NCBI GenBank assembly: GCA_009887135.1
Contig: QXYA01000057.1
Span: 1-19,050 of the forward strand
DNA: 19,050 nucleotides
Direction of reading: 5' to 3'
DNA from: Candidatus Poseidoniales archaeon
Lineage (GTDB): Archaea; Thermoplasmatota; Poseidoniia; Poseidoniales; Poseidoniaceae
Numbering within the stretch: the stretch's first letter is position 1; each line of letters begins with the position of its first letter. A program made the translations under genes and the position numbers. The notes beneath the pieces are model-generated. The model ran no database searches and was not told the DNA's origin. It saw nothing but the letters and a program-made list of their open reading frames with translations. Below, piece after piece: positions 7,260 through 15,060 of this stretch.

Positions 7260-7963
7260 TTCTAATTAGAATTCTTATTGTTGGTGCAGGTCTCATAGCA
7301 TATGGATGTGCATATGAAGCTCTCAAGGAAGGGTTCAAAGTTCACATAGCTGATCACAGTACAGAATTTGGACTACCAAACATCTGGCCTAGTCTTCTTC
7401 ATGATCGAGAAGACATACCACTCAATTTCCAGACTGAGCAAGGATTTGAAGGAAAAGACACAGGTTATCGTCACGAATGGATTATGAAATCAATGAATAT
7501 TCAACTCGCTAAACGCGGAGTAATTCTTCTCAATAAGACAAGAATAGCCTCATCTACAAAGTGTCCTGAAGGGATTCTTGTACATCTAAAAGGCGCAAGT
7601 CAGATGGAAGGCGAGCATGTATTCGATATTGTCGTGGATACAACAAATGATACCTGGATTCCTTGGGCTAAACACCATAATCTCATTGATGTAAGTATTC
7701 GATATGATGTCGAACGTGAATTTGCTACTGGCTTTCTCCATATAGATACTGAAACTGATAATTTTTCCGATGCTGAACTACAACTCGAACGCTATGATGG
7801 CTTAACGGAGTCTTGGTACAGAGGCCAAAAAGAATCATCAAATACTAAAATTCTTGAAATAATGCCAACTAAACTTCCAGTTAAACAAGAAAAGTGGTCC
7901 TGTGATCAACGATTTTCGAGTGGCATGAGTTTGTGGAAGGAATTAATGGAGATTGAACTATGA
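7256..7963 (+). CDS. Short Rossmann-fold flavoprotein-like protein
   Basis: The 235 residues begin with a dinucleotide-binding beta-alpha-beta unit: ILIVGAGLIAYGCAYEAL (about 6-23) with G10 and G12 followed by VHIAD, where D33 replaces the usual glutamate. The next region (HEWIMKSMNIQLAKRGVILL, about 74-93) and FDIVVDTT resemble FAD-dependent monooxygenases and geranylgeranyl-reductase-like proteins. Those families are about 350-450 residues long, so this copy is compact and most of the substrate domain is missing or greatly reduced. It uses a GTG start overlapping the ferredoxin stop, and its TGA overlaps the ATG of alaX. A ferredoxin-dependent reductase is the best guess; the substrate is unknown. 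No frameshift was seen: the next gene starts exactly at its end. Confidence 0.72.
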   Translation: MILIRILIVGAGLIAYGCAYEALKEGFKVHIADHSTEFGLPNIWPSLLHDREDIPLNFQTEQGFEGKDTGYRHEWIMKSMNIQLAKRGVILLNKTRIASSTKCPEGILVHLKGASQMEGEHVFDIVVDTTNDTWIPWAKHHNLIDVSIRYDVEREFATGFLHIDTETDNFSDAELQLERYDGLTESWYRGQKESSNTKILEIMPTKLPVKQEKWSCDQRFSSGMSLWKELMEIEL

Positions 7964-8685
7964 CAACGGAACGACTGTACTTATCTTCAATTGAGGCTGC
8001 ATATGAAAAAGAATTCACAGCTACAGTAACGGAGATTAAAGAAAATAAAATTTCACTCAATCGAACACTTTTCTATCCGCTTGGAGGTGGACAGAATTGG
8101 GATTTGGGCGTTCTGAATGGTCCAAACGGCCAATTAAACGTTACAGAGGTACGGGGGAGAAACATCATTGAACATACAGTAGATGATGTGTTTGAATTGG
8201 AAGTTGGAGACGAAGTGACTGGTTTAATTGACTTTGAACGCCGTTATGCACACATGAAAATGCATACAGCCCAACATCTCGTGAGTGGTATTGCATACGA
8301 ACTATTCAATGGAGTTCGTACCGTTGGTAATCAAATTCATACTGATCGTTCTAGAATTGATTTCCATCCAATTCAATTTTCTGAAGAGATGTTATTTCAA
8401 TTACAATCAGAAGTGAATGGGAAAATAAAACAGGCGCTGGATGTTACAGATTCTCAAATGACACGTGATGAAATCAACGCAATAATGCCTCAAGAACGTA
8501 CCAATATGGACCTTTTACCGGCTTTCATTAACGACCTAAGGGTTGTAACGATAGGCGACCAACAAGACATGTGCCCATGCGCTGGCACACATGTCAGAAA
8601 CATATCGGAGATTGGAGAGATCGAATTTACTGGTAAGAAATCAAAAGGGAAAGGTAAGCAAAGAGTTTCCTACATCCTCAAATGA
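7960..8685 (+). CDS. alaX: Alanyl-tRNA editing protein AlaX (AlaX-M type)
   Basis: AlaX proteins hydrolyse mischarged tRNA(Ala), mainly Ser-tRNA(Ala), in trans. The 241 residues hold a glycine-rich N-terminal motif FYPLGGGQNWDLG (38-50), characteristic of AlaX-M and the AlaRS C-terminal part, and the zinc-dependent editing site: HTAQH (H102, H106) and CAGTH (C207, H211). All four expected zinc ligands are present. The ATG overlaps the flavoprotein stop (ATGA), with GGAGA about 9 bases upstream as a Shine-Dalgarno sequence. It is third in the ferredoxin-flavoprotein-alaX operon, and what links an editing enzyme with a redox pair is not obvious. The gene ends before an AT-rich palindrome. Confidence 0.94.
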   Translation: MTTERLYLSSIEAAYEKEFTATVTEIKENKISLNRTLFYPLGGGQNWDLGVLNGPNGQLNVTEVRGRNIIEHTVDDVFELEVGDEVTGLIDFERRYAHMKMHTAQHLVSGIAYELFNGVRTVGNQIHTDRSRIDFHPIQFSEEMLFQLQSEVNGKIKQALDVTDSQMTRDEINAIMPQERTNMDLLPAFINDLRVVTIGDQQDMCPCAGTHVRNISEIGEIEFTGKKSKGKGKQRVSYILK

Positions 8686-8716
8686 TTTATTTTACAAAAT
8701 AATAATATAACAGTTA

Positions 8717-8735
8717 TTATTCATTTAATGAATAA
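8717..8735. terminator. AT-rich 19-base palindrome between convergent genes
   Basis: TTATTCATT-T-AATGAATAA is a perfect inverted repeat with 9-base arms about one central base. It lies in the 53-base gap between the ends of alaX (plus) and the zinc-finger gene (minus) and is surrounded by A/T runs. Its place suggests a bidirectional terminator or transcript 3'-end signal, although AT-rich gaps give such palindromes fairly easily. Confidence 0.4.
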
Positions 8736-8738
8736 ACA

Positions 8739-9431
8739 CTAATCATCTTTTAGTAAATTATCAACATCTGAAAGAGTTGATTTCCAATCATCCTTCTTTT
8801 GTTTCTGTTGATGCATCTCTTCTGCTTCAATGATATCCAGTAATTCTTGATCTACACCTTTCCCCTTCGCTTGAATATCAACCCTAGCCCCCATCTTCTT
8901 ATCCTCTCCAACTCTATCAGAACGATCTACTGAAGGGATGTTTTGACTAGGAACAGTTCTTCCTGTATGATAATCGGAATCGTCCAGATCTTCTTCTTTC
9001 CAGGCTTCTTCACCAATGTGTCGGGCCACATCAGGTTTCGGTGGGGAGTTTTTCCATTTGTTTTTATTCGCTATTGCTTGGATAAGATTACTTTTTGTTG
9101 CTGATCGTTGCTGTTGAAAGGTTTCAATAATATCCTCTTCCGTGAGTGGAGATGGTTTTTCTACGAGTTTTGAAGCAAGTATCTGTTGTTCTTCCAGGGT
9201 TTTACCATGCACAGGATCATTATCGAATCGATGTGGTGCTGCAGACATGGCTAACAATTCTTTAGCAAATTGATAGAAGGCATCATCAGGTGGGGCTTTG
9301 GCGATTTTATCTCTCATCGATTCATGATGTCCTATACACACCTTACATCGCATACTACCGGTATTATCAATCTCATCACAACGAAGGCAGCAAGCTTGTA
9401 GACCCATATTTTTCATTGCACGACGGGGCAT
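8739..9431 (-). CDS. Zinc-finger protein of unknown function
   Basis: I do not recognise the family. The ATG at 9431 gives 230 residues; one at 9437 would add two. Near the N terminus is a compact four-cysteine site, CLRC then CKVC about 15 residues later, which probably binds zinc. The rest is hydrophilic and partly low in order: helices rich in E/Q/K, a middle section with DDSDYHTGRTVPSQ, and a charged C terminus ending LSDVDNLLKDD. No signal peptide or membrane segment is visible, so it is probably cytosolic and may be an adaptor or nucleic-acid-associated protein. A TATA-like CATATAGG on the minus strand near 9453-9460 lies about 26 bases before 9431, which suits a leaderless transcript. 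It is divergent from the M50 protease gene. Confidence 0.78.
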   Translation of the reverse strand: MPRRAMKNMGLQACCLRCDEIDNTGSMRCKVCIGHHESMRDKIAKAPPDDAFYQFAKELLAMSAAPHRFDNDPVHGKTLEEQQILASKLVEKPSPLTEEDIIETFQQQRSATKSNLIQAIANKNKWKNSPPKPDVARHIGEEAWKEEDLDDSDYHTGRTVPSQNIPSVDRSDRVGEDKKMGARVDIQAKGKGVDQELLDIIEAEEMHQQKQKKDDWKSTLSDVDNLLKDD

Positions 9432-9448
9432 CGACATGAGATTCTATT

Positions 9449-9460
9449 GTTCCTATATGT
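9449..9460. promoter_or_regulatory. Near-symmetrical TATA element between divergent genes
   Basis: CCTATATG on the plus strand reads CATATAGG on the minus strand. Its spacing suits a leaderless start of the zinc-finger gene at 9431, and on the plus strand it would place transcription near 9480, upstream of an ATG at 9526 for the protease. It is the only good TATA-like site in the short divergent gap. Confidence 0.35.
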
Positions 9461-9525
9461 TCAACCTCATGAAGTCTCGTACATCGCGAGCGAGCCTTCA
9501 AAGAGCACCAACGATTGAGAAAGCC

Positions 9526-10410
9526 ATGGTTCGGGACCCGAGAGCAGACATTCTCGAAACTAATCCTTTTACAGGCTCTCAGCCACGCATTCATCGAGTT
9601 CATGCCAATGAACCTTCAGCAGCTCGTAATCCAATGGAAGGGTTCTTCCGTGCTATGTCTCAAACCCAACCGAAACTTCACAAAGGCGGCATCTGGCACT
9701 TTAGTGAGGTTGAAAAAACCCATCTCCTCTATGCCACGGGAGCATTTACACTCGCTCTCGGATTCATGAGTGCAGGAGGGTTAGCGGGTATGAGAGAGGG
9801 ATTTTCCCCATGGCTAATACAAGTCCTCATCGCTATGCCAATCATGCTCATTGCAGTTGGGCCTGCATTTGTACTTCACGAAATTGGACACAAAATCGTG
9901 GCCAAGAAGAATGGTTGTTGGGCTGAATTTAGAGCCGATCCTAAAGGACTTCAATTCGGAATGTTTCTTGCATTCTTTTTGGGAATCCTATTCATGGCCC
10001 CAGGCGCTGTAATGGTTGCTGGACTCGTTACTAGACGTCAAAATGGACACATTGCGATTGCAGGTCCACTTGTTAATCTCGGTCTATTCATAATAGGAAT
10101 TCCATTAGGAGCGCTCATTTTTATTCTAACAAATGCCCAAGACTATAGTTCAATGGAATATCTTACTGATGGATCACTCGTATGGCAAGCTATGGTTTAC
10201 GATGCAGTTGTTTATTGGATTGGAGCGAATCTACTCCTTGGAATTTTCAATATGATTCCATTTGGCCCTCTCGACGGATTGAAGGTAAAGGATTGGAACG
10301 CAGGTGTTTGGTGGACTCTCTTCTTAGTTTTCCTAACACCTGTTATCATCTATTTGACAACACCATACTCACCATTGACTCTCGTCAAATGGCTGGCTAA
10401 TTTAGTCTAA
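9526..10410 (+). CDS. M50 (site-2-type) intramembrane metalloprotease
   Basis: This is predicted to cut proteins within or near the membrane. Numbered from the ATG at 9526 (294 residues), the zinc site HEIGH is at 118-122, at the end of a hydrophobic segment, and the second motif FNMIPFGPLDG is at 241-251, with D250 the likely third ligand; both are hallmarks of M50 enzymes. About five to six hydrophobic segments surround them (near 70-90, 96-117, 140-170, 175-200, 225-245 and 262-280). The frame stays open back to an ATG at 9436, with other ATGs at 9457 and 9469; the first would overlap the divergent gene, and the shared TATA element favours 9526, so the start is uncertain. There is no PDZ or CBS domain. 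Its stop overlaps that of the next gene by four bases, tail to tail. Confidence 0.88.
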   Translation: MVRDPRADILETNPFTGSQPRIHRVHANEPSAARNPMEGFFRAMSQTQPKLHKGGIWHFSEVEKTHLLYATGAFTLALGFMSAGGLAGMREGFSPWLIQVLIAMPIMLIAVGPAFVLHEIGHKIVAKKNGCWAEFRADPKGLQFGMFLAFFLGILFMAPGAVMVAGLVTRRQNGHIAIAGPLVNLGLFIIGIPLGALIFILTNAQDYSSMEYLTDGSLVWQAMVYDAVVYWIGANLLLGIFNMIPFGPLDGLKVKDWNAGVWWTLFLVFLTPVIIYLTTPYSPLTLVKWLANLV

Positions 10411-12440
10411 AGGCCATGGATGTCATGAGCCTTATCGTTACTCCAATTGTAACACAATCGGAGTAGGTTGAGATAGTGCCCTTGACCGTCCTTTGTCATC
10501 TTCTCGTGAAGTGCATCGTTGGTCATGAACATGTCACCCCAAACGTTAGCAGCAGTTCCCTTCTTACCCTTAGGCAAGTCAAAGATTTCTAGAGTTGTTG
10601 GCTCAAGGAGATTCTTCCAAACAATTGCTGGATTAACAGCCATAGTAACTTCAACAATGATTTCGTCTTCGTTAAGGCCGGTTCCGGTTTGCCAGGATTC
10701 TTCTCCAAGATCTGCAAGGAATGGTAGGCAGAGGTCAATGATTGACAATCCAGTCATTGGATCTGCGCCAGTCAACTGAGCATATGCTTCACGCATTCGT
10801 CCACGGTCTGCACCACGTGCGCCGGTGATCATTCGCAACTTATCGATAGATGTTGGAACGAGGAAACGAATATCTGTGTAGTAAACAAGCGCTTGTTCAT
10901 TGCTTCCAGCAGGTGCGAAGATGTGAGAGAATGGTTGTTGACCACTACTCTCTCCGAGCATATCCATTGGATATAGTGTCTTGAGTGCGTTTGTCGCAAC
11001 AGATTGGACAACTCTTCGAATCAATCGCTCAGGAGCTGCTGAAACATCATTGAAACTTTCCATGTACTCGTCAAGGTTGAGGATATCATATCCACGAACG
11101 GCGAGGATAGAATGTACGTTAGGACCGAGAATCTTTTCGTCTCCAATCATTGCTTGGCTGATCCATCGAGCACCCTTAGCAAAATCACTTGCAGTAACAA
11201 GGTCAGCATATGCCTTGTATCGGCGCGCAACTCTGTTCATGAAATCGGCTTGGTCAAGCTTTGTGAATACTGTAGCAGCATAATTGGATTTCAATGCGTG
11301 GTCAGCAACTTGGCTTGCGTTAACACAGGTCAAGAGGTTACCTTGATCGTGAGGGTACATCAAAAGACGTCGTCGCTTTGCAGCTCCACCTAAAGTTCCA
11401 ACCTTTGGATCAGTAAGCATATATCCAAGACAAGCGGTTACTTCGAACAATCGAGCATACTTATCTTCATCATTGGAATTTTTAATCCACTCATCAAGTC
11501 CAGGCTCGATACAATGGAATTCGAGAGGAACCATTTCAGAACCTGCTCCAAACATTTGTCGAACAGTTGAGGAACTCATCATTCCCATCATAGTGTAGAG
11601 GGATGTCTTTCCAGTCGTCATGTAAACGTCAGTAATTCCTTCTTCTCCGAATGAAATTCTTCTGTCAGGGAGATTAACAAGGAGGTTGAATGAAGTTGCA
11701 GTATCTCTGTTTCCGTCAACAGCAGGGTGAATCCATGTTGTTGGCTTTGTCATGAGATATCCACTTGCATCCTTTCCAAATCCAGCAGGTGAATATCGAA
11801 TCCATCCAAGTCTGTTGTTGAAAGCAACACCACGATGCATCAATGAAGGATAGTAGACCTTGTCTTGAGGATCTGAATCAGGAACGACACCACGGTGTCC
11901 GAGTCCCCAGAGAACAGGTTCCCACTCAGCAAGACCTTCTTCGCCACCGCCAAGGAATGGATGGTTTCCGCTGACAGTTTCACCTGTTAGGAGAGAACCA
12001 CCTAATCGCTCTTCGTCACCAGTTGAACAGAAAAAGAATGTTTGCGTTGTTACTAACTGCTTAGGCGTCCACATGTTTGCGTTGACCACGGTCTTCTGCT
12101 TTAGGAAATCAGAAAGGGATGAGATTCGGCGCTCGAACTTAAATCGTTCTGACTCAATCCATGTTGAACCAAAAACCAAGTTCGTGTTGAGAAGCTTAGG
12201 GCGTCCAGGGCCGATGTATCTTGTACGAGGGTCAGCCTTAGTATCATCACTTGCATGAATTGGTTCCCAAGGACCATGTTGTGGAATGTATTTTAGGAAT
12301 TCTACATGGTCAAAAGGCATTTTTTGAGCCTCTTTAACGGCGTCTTCGACCTTATCCATCAACTGGACATATGTTTCGGTCGGTGTGATTCTACCACTTT
12401 CTTTGAATTGCTTATGCGATACTGCTCGATGTTCCCACAT
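10407..12440 (-). CDS. Large conserved-looking protein of unknown function
   Basis: I cannot identify this 677-residue protein. It has no signal peptide or obvious membrane helix, a balanced composition and few cysteines, so it is probably a folded cytosolic protein. Distinctive stretches are FGSTWIESERFKFERR (90-105), FFFCSTGDEERLGGSLLTGE (135-154), NHPFLGGGEEG (159-169) and VYMTTGKTSLYTMMG (272-286). The last contains GKTS, reminiscent of a phosphate-binding loop, but the preceding glycine pattern is incomplete. A large uncharacterised family such as DUF4914 is only a guess from size and general look. The ATG at 12440 has a clear Shine-Dalgarno sequence (GAGGTG at 12453-12448) that overlaps the stop of the glutamate-rich membrane protein gene, so the two are translated together. 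The codon use looks refined and repetitive, as in a well-expressed gene (impression only). Confidence 0.85.
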   Translation of the reverse strand: MWEHRAVSHKQFKESGRITPTETYVQLMDKVEDAVKEAQKMPFDHVEFLKYIPQHGPWEPIHASDDTKADPRTRYIGPGRPKLLNTNLVFGSTWIESERFKFERRISSLSDFLKQKTVVNANMWTPKQLVTTQTFFFCSTGDEERLGGSLLTGETVSGNHPFLGGGEEGLAEWEPVLWGLGHRGVVPDSDPQDKVYYPSLMHRGVAFNNRLGWIRYSPAGFGKDASGYLMTKPTTWIHPAVDGNRDTATSFNLLVNLPDRRISFGEEGITDVYMTTGKTSLYTMMGMMSSSTVRQMFGAGSEMVPLEFHCIEPGLDEWIKNSNDEDKYARLFEVTACLGYMLTDPKVGTLGGAAKRRRLLMYPHDQGNLLTCVNASQVADHALKSNYAATVFTKLDQADFMNRVARRYKAYADLVTASDFAKGARWISQAMIGDEKILGPNVHSILAVRGYDILNLDEYMESFNDVSAAPERLIRRVVQSVATNALKTLYPMDMLGESSGQQPFSHIFAPAGSNEQALVYYTDIRFLVPTSIDKLRMITGARGADRGRMREAYAQLTGADPMTGLSIIDLCLPFLADLGEESWQTGTGLNEDEIIVEVTMAVNPAIVWKNLLEPTTLEIFDLPKGKKGTAANVWGDMFMTNDALHEKMTKDGQGHYLNLLRLCYNWSNDKAHDIHGL

Positions 12441-12447
12441 TCTTTTT

Positions 12448-12453
12448 CACCTC
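12448..12453 (-). promoter_or_regulatory. Shine-Dalgarno sequence of the 677-residue protein gene
   Basis: GAGGTG lies seven bases before the ATG at 12440 on the minus strand and shares bases with the TGA stop (12454-12452) of the preceding gene, which fixes the start and points to coupled translation. Confidence 0.7.
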
Positions 12454-12988
12454 AAAATTTCCTCTTTTTTACAGGAGTTTTATTTTCTTCGGCAGGGGCT
12501 TCCTCTTTCGATTCTTCCTCGCCTTGTTCCTCAGGGGTACTCTCCTCTTCTTCAAGACTCTCCTCTTCTTCAGAGATTTCTTCCTCAGAGATTTCTTCCT
12601 CTTCGACGACGATTTCATCTTCCTCAGGGACTTCTTCTCCCTCATCCATTAAATCTTCAACAACTTCGTCAATTTCTTCGTCTTCTACAGGTTCAACTTC
12701 AACAGCCTCGTCTTCTGAATCCTTTACAATAAGAAGTTGCAAGATAAGACCAGTTGTTCCAGCTACGGCTCCTAATCCAACGATAAGGCCATTATTAATT
12801 CGTTGTCCATCAGGATCATTTTCATTTGAGAGAACTCCCGTTGTGGGGGGTATATCAGATCCATTAACATTTGAAACGATTTCTACAGCAGCCCATGCAG
12901 CGAATATGAGCAATACAATTGACAACAAATTTGCAGTCGAAGCATTCGATTTGACCCAACCCAAAAAGGGCGTATGAGCATCTTCCAT
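12452..12988 (-). CDS. Two-helix membrane protein with a long glutamate-rich tail
   Basis: No family is recognised. From the ATG at 12988 the protein has 178 residues: two hydrophobic segments (about 19-39 and 66-88) joined by a polar loop of some 25 residues with N and D, then a tail of about 90 residues composed mostly of Glu with Asp, Ser, Val and Pro, ending in the basic KKRKF. With two helices the tail should lie on the same side as the N terminus, probably the cytoplasm. The start is set by a strong Shine-Dalgarno sequence (GAGGAG at 12999-12994); a TTG further upstream is not needed. The tail could be an intrinsically disordered cation or protein docking arm (inference). It directly precedes, and overlaps the ribosome-binding site of, the 677-residue protein gene. 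Confidence 0.82.
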   Translation of the reverse strand: MEDAHTPFLGWVKSNASTANLLSIVLLIFAAWAAVEIVSNVNGSDIPPTTGVLSNENDPDGQRINNGLIVGLGAVAGTTGLILQLLIVKDSEDEAVEVEPVEDEEIDEVVEDLMDEGEEVPEEDEIVVEEEEISEEEISEEEESLEEEESTPEEQGEEESKEEAPAEENKTPVKKRKF

Positions 12989-12993
12989 AGGTA

Positions 12994-12999
12994 CTCCTC
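12994..12999 (-). promoter_or_regulatory. Shine-Dalgarno sequence of the glutamate-rich membrane protein gene
   Basis: GAGGAG lies five bases before the ATG at 12988 on the minus strand and decides that start over a TTG at 13033. A/T boxes (GATATATG, TTATATG) just upstream at about 13009-13025 may be promoter elements. Confidence 0.65.
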
Positions 13000-13045
13000 G
13001 CGATATTTGCATATAACATATATCCTCTAACAAAAGGATTTATGA

Positions 13046-14806
13046 TTATTCTTGGTTATATGAATTGACAATCGGAGCTTCATCGAGATGGAAGAATGAG
13101 TACGTTGCCCACCAAGTAATCGTATCCAGAGCATCAACGAGATTACTTCTACCACTCTGCTCATCCCCGTAATTTTTGCCCGTTGTATCCATCCAATCTT
13201 CCATTTCATCGACGGTATCGCAGGTTTGATGATAACACCAATATCCATCAACAAGACCACCAAAGCCCATAGTGACGGTTCCGAGATTATCCTGGAAGGT
13301 GGCATGGTCTGAACGAGCAGTCGTATCTTCGTAGACAATAATTTCGGGACGATCTTTAGCCATCCAATCATCAACCTTCCAAGTTTCTGCATCATATCCT
13401 GTGCCGATGAGAGGTGACATTTGTTCTTCAACTCCTATGGCGTCTGATCCAATCCACATAGCGAGGTTTACCATACCTGGTTGATTCATGACATCATGGT
13501 CTAAACTCGGTCCAATGTAAACACGCATAGGCCAAACTTCCTCGTCCTTTGGATATCCATCAGGATCGATTTCAGGTTGAGGGTCGCAATCTCCATCGCC
13601 GCCACCGTGACCATTTCCACAAGGAGCACCACCGCCACCAGGCCAATTTACACCAGCCATGTCAAGATTGACGTAATTTGTTACTTCGACATTAGGATTC
13701 TCTTCCTTTACCCATTCATCAGTCCAGAAATCACTGCCGCGCTTTCCTCCTTCTTCACCAGACCATAGACAAAACACCATTGTGTTACGGGTACTGTATC
13801 CAGCCATTGCTTCAGCAACGGTTAGAACCATGCTCGTACCAGCCGTATTGTCATATGCACCAACACGCGTTCCGTATGTTCTCCCGAATATATGCGGATC
13901 TAACAGACCTCCATTGATAGGAGGGGCAATGTCGAAATGTGCTCCAAACACCATCCATTTGTCTGGATTAACTTCTCCGAATCGATATCCACAGATATTG
14001 TACGCTTCGGGATTTTGAGAACCTGTCATCAAAGAATCATATACGAACCTCTGAGTGATAACTTCTAAACCAAAATTTTCGAGTGTCTGAATCAAGTGTA
14101 GCGCAGCATCTTCGTAGGCAGCATTACCCTGTCCCGCCCAACGGTCAAGGTACCCGACTGCACCATCGACTGCATCGGTAGGGTCGGAGGTTTCGTCAGA
14201 TAACATCGACAAATAATTGTACGTTGTTCTTCCGTCAACTACACCAGTGGAATGGCGACCACCATCTGCTTCAGAGTATGCTGGCATTTGGTCACGCAGA
14301 ATTGCGAATTCATAGGGTAAAACATCGATACCTGTATGCATTTCATACGAGAAGGAGGAGGCATTTCCAGATGGCATGTATCGAACAGCGACTCCAAACG
14401 GATCCGAATAGCCGCCACGATCAACCCACGTCCCCCACGATTCGCTTGTTTCTCGTAGAGGCCAGAGGGTTGTACCAAACTCAGCAATTAACAAAACACC
14501 GCGATTTGTTCTTGGCGGCGCTAAAACAGATAACTCAACAACATCACCATCTTCAATATCTAGGACGGTTGAATTAAAGACAAAACCAGTCGCAGAATCC
14601 TTTACCAAATATGGAATAAAAACAGAAACATCACCAGCAGCTTCGAAACTAATAGTCTGGAAAAGACCACCAGTCCACACACTAGGCGATACTTCTAGTG
14701 ATTCAGATGAAAGCACGTCAACCTGGCTGTCACCAAAACAACCGGATAAAGGCGCCATTAACATTAAGCAAACAAAGCCCAAGGCGGTACCGAAGTCTTT
14801 CCCCAT
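13046..14806 (-). CDS. Secreted M28-family zinc peptidase, lipoprotein
   Basis: This is predicted to be an exported aminopeptidase-like metalloenzyme for protein breakdown outside the cell. The 586 residues start with a signal peptide ending in the lipobox LSGC (C23), so it is probably lipid-anchored. The N-terminal half (about 30-260) has no catalytic motif and looks beta-rich. The M28 catalytic domain follows with all di-zinc ligands and the general base: GAHFD (H290), GAYDNTAG (D319), SGEEGG (E351/E352), NLDMAG (D382), SDH at 499-501 and YHQTCDT (H526). Between D382 and residue 424 sits an unusual insert rich in Gly, Asp and Pro with two cysteines (C396, C407). A third pair, C524/C529, flanks H526. 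It is divergent from the sodium channel gene. Confidence 0.92.
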   Translation of the reverse strand: MGKDFGTALGFVCLMLMAPLSGCFGDSQVDVLSSESLEVSPSVWTGGLFQTISFEAAGDVSVFIPYLVKDSATGFVFNSTVLDIEDGDVVELSVLAPPRTNRGVLLIAEFGTTLWPLRETSESWGTWVDRGGYSDPFGVAVRYMPSGNASSFSYEMHTGIDVLPYEFAILRDQMPAYSEADGGRHSTGVVDGRTTYNYLSMLSDETSDPTDAVDGAVGYLDRWAGQGNAAYEDAALHLIQTLENFGLEVITQRFVYDSLMTGSQNPEAYNICGYRFGEVNPDKWMVFGAHFDIAPPINGGLLDPHIFGRTYGTRVGAYDNTAGTSMVLTVAEAMAGYSTRNTMVFCLWSGEEGGKRGSDFWTDEWVKEENPNVEVTNYVNLDMAGVNWPGGGGAPCGNGHGGGDGDCDPQPEIDPDGYPKDEEVWPMRVYIGPSLDHDVMNQPGMVNLAMWIGSDAIGVEEQMSPLIGTGYDAETWKVDDWMAKDRPEIIVYEDTTARSDHATFQDNLGTVTMGFGGLVDGYWCYHQTCDTVDEMEDWMDTTGKNYGDEQSGRSNLVDALDTITWWATYSFFHLDEAPIVNSYNQE

Positions 14807-15060
14807 ACATCCCTTCCAACATTTCTCTCTATCTCAATTCTTTGATGGAATGTGCTCAATAGTTTGATAATGGAACAGGGAGATAATTAGTATTGAGAAT
14901 ATGCAAAACGAAGAGAAATCATTAGCCGTACGAACAGGTTATCTTTGGGCCATACATGTTGTAGAACTTGACGATGACCGTTGCCCACTCATTGAAGGAT
15001 AGGCTTCCATGCAATGAATGGAGGGAAAGAGTTGATACTCTTTCTTGCGTAAGCGACGTT
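14807..15060. promoter_or_regulatory. Divergent region between M28 peptidase and sodium channel genes
   Basis: This 254-base stretch has no convincing gene. An A/T-rich box at about 14881-14896 (GATAATTAGTATTG) could be the channel promoter. A 33-codon frame (ATG 14901 to TAG 15002) and in-frame extensions of the channel (TTG 14968, ATG 14974) exist here but have no support beyond being open. GGAAGGGAT immediately before the peptidase ATG may serve as its ribosome-binding site. Confidence 0.35.

Noticed and set aside
12540..12720. Apparent DNA repeats of TCTTCTTCC type, considered as a repeat array or CRISPR
   Set aside because: These are codon runs for glutamate in a coding region, without the spacing or unique spacers of a CRISPR array.
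12306..12977. 223-codon plus-strand frame rich in serine
   Set aside because: It is the antisense of the glutamate-rich tail (GAA/GAG read backwards gives TTC/CTC and, by frame, TCT/TCC). The minus-strand frame has a Shine-Dalgarno sequence and membrane helices.
14224..14577. 117-codon plus-strand frame inside the M28 gene
   Set aside because: It is antisense to a protein with all catalytic residues in place, and its translation is His/Gln/Arg-rich with no motif.
14901..15002. 33-codon frame upstream of the sodium channel
   Set aside because: No ribosome-binding site or recognisable motif, and it overlaps the possible channel leader; kept only as a finding about the leader.
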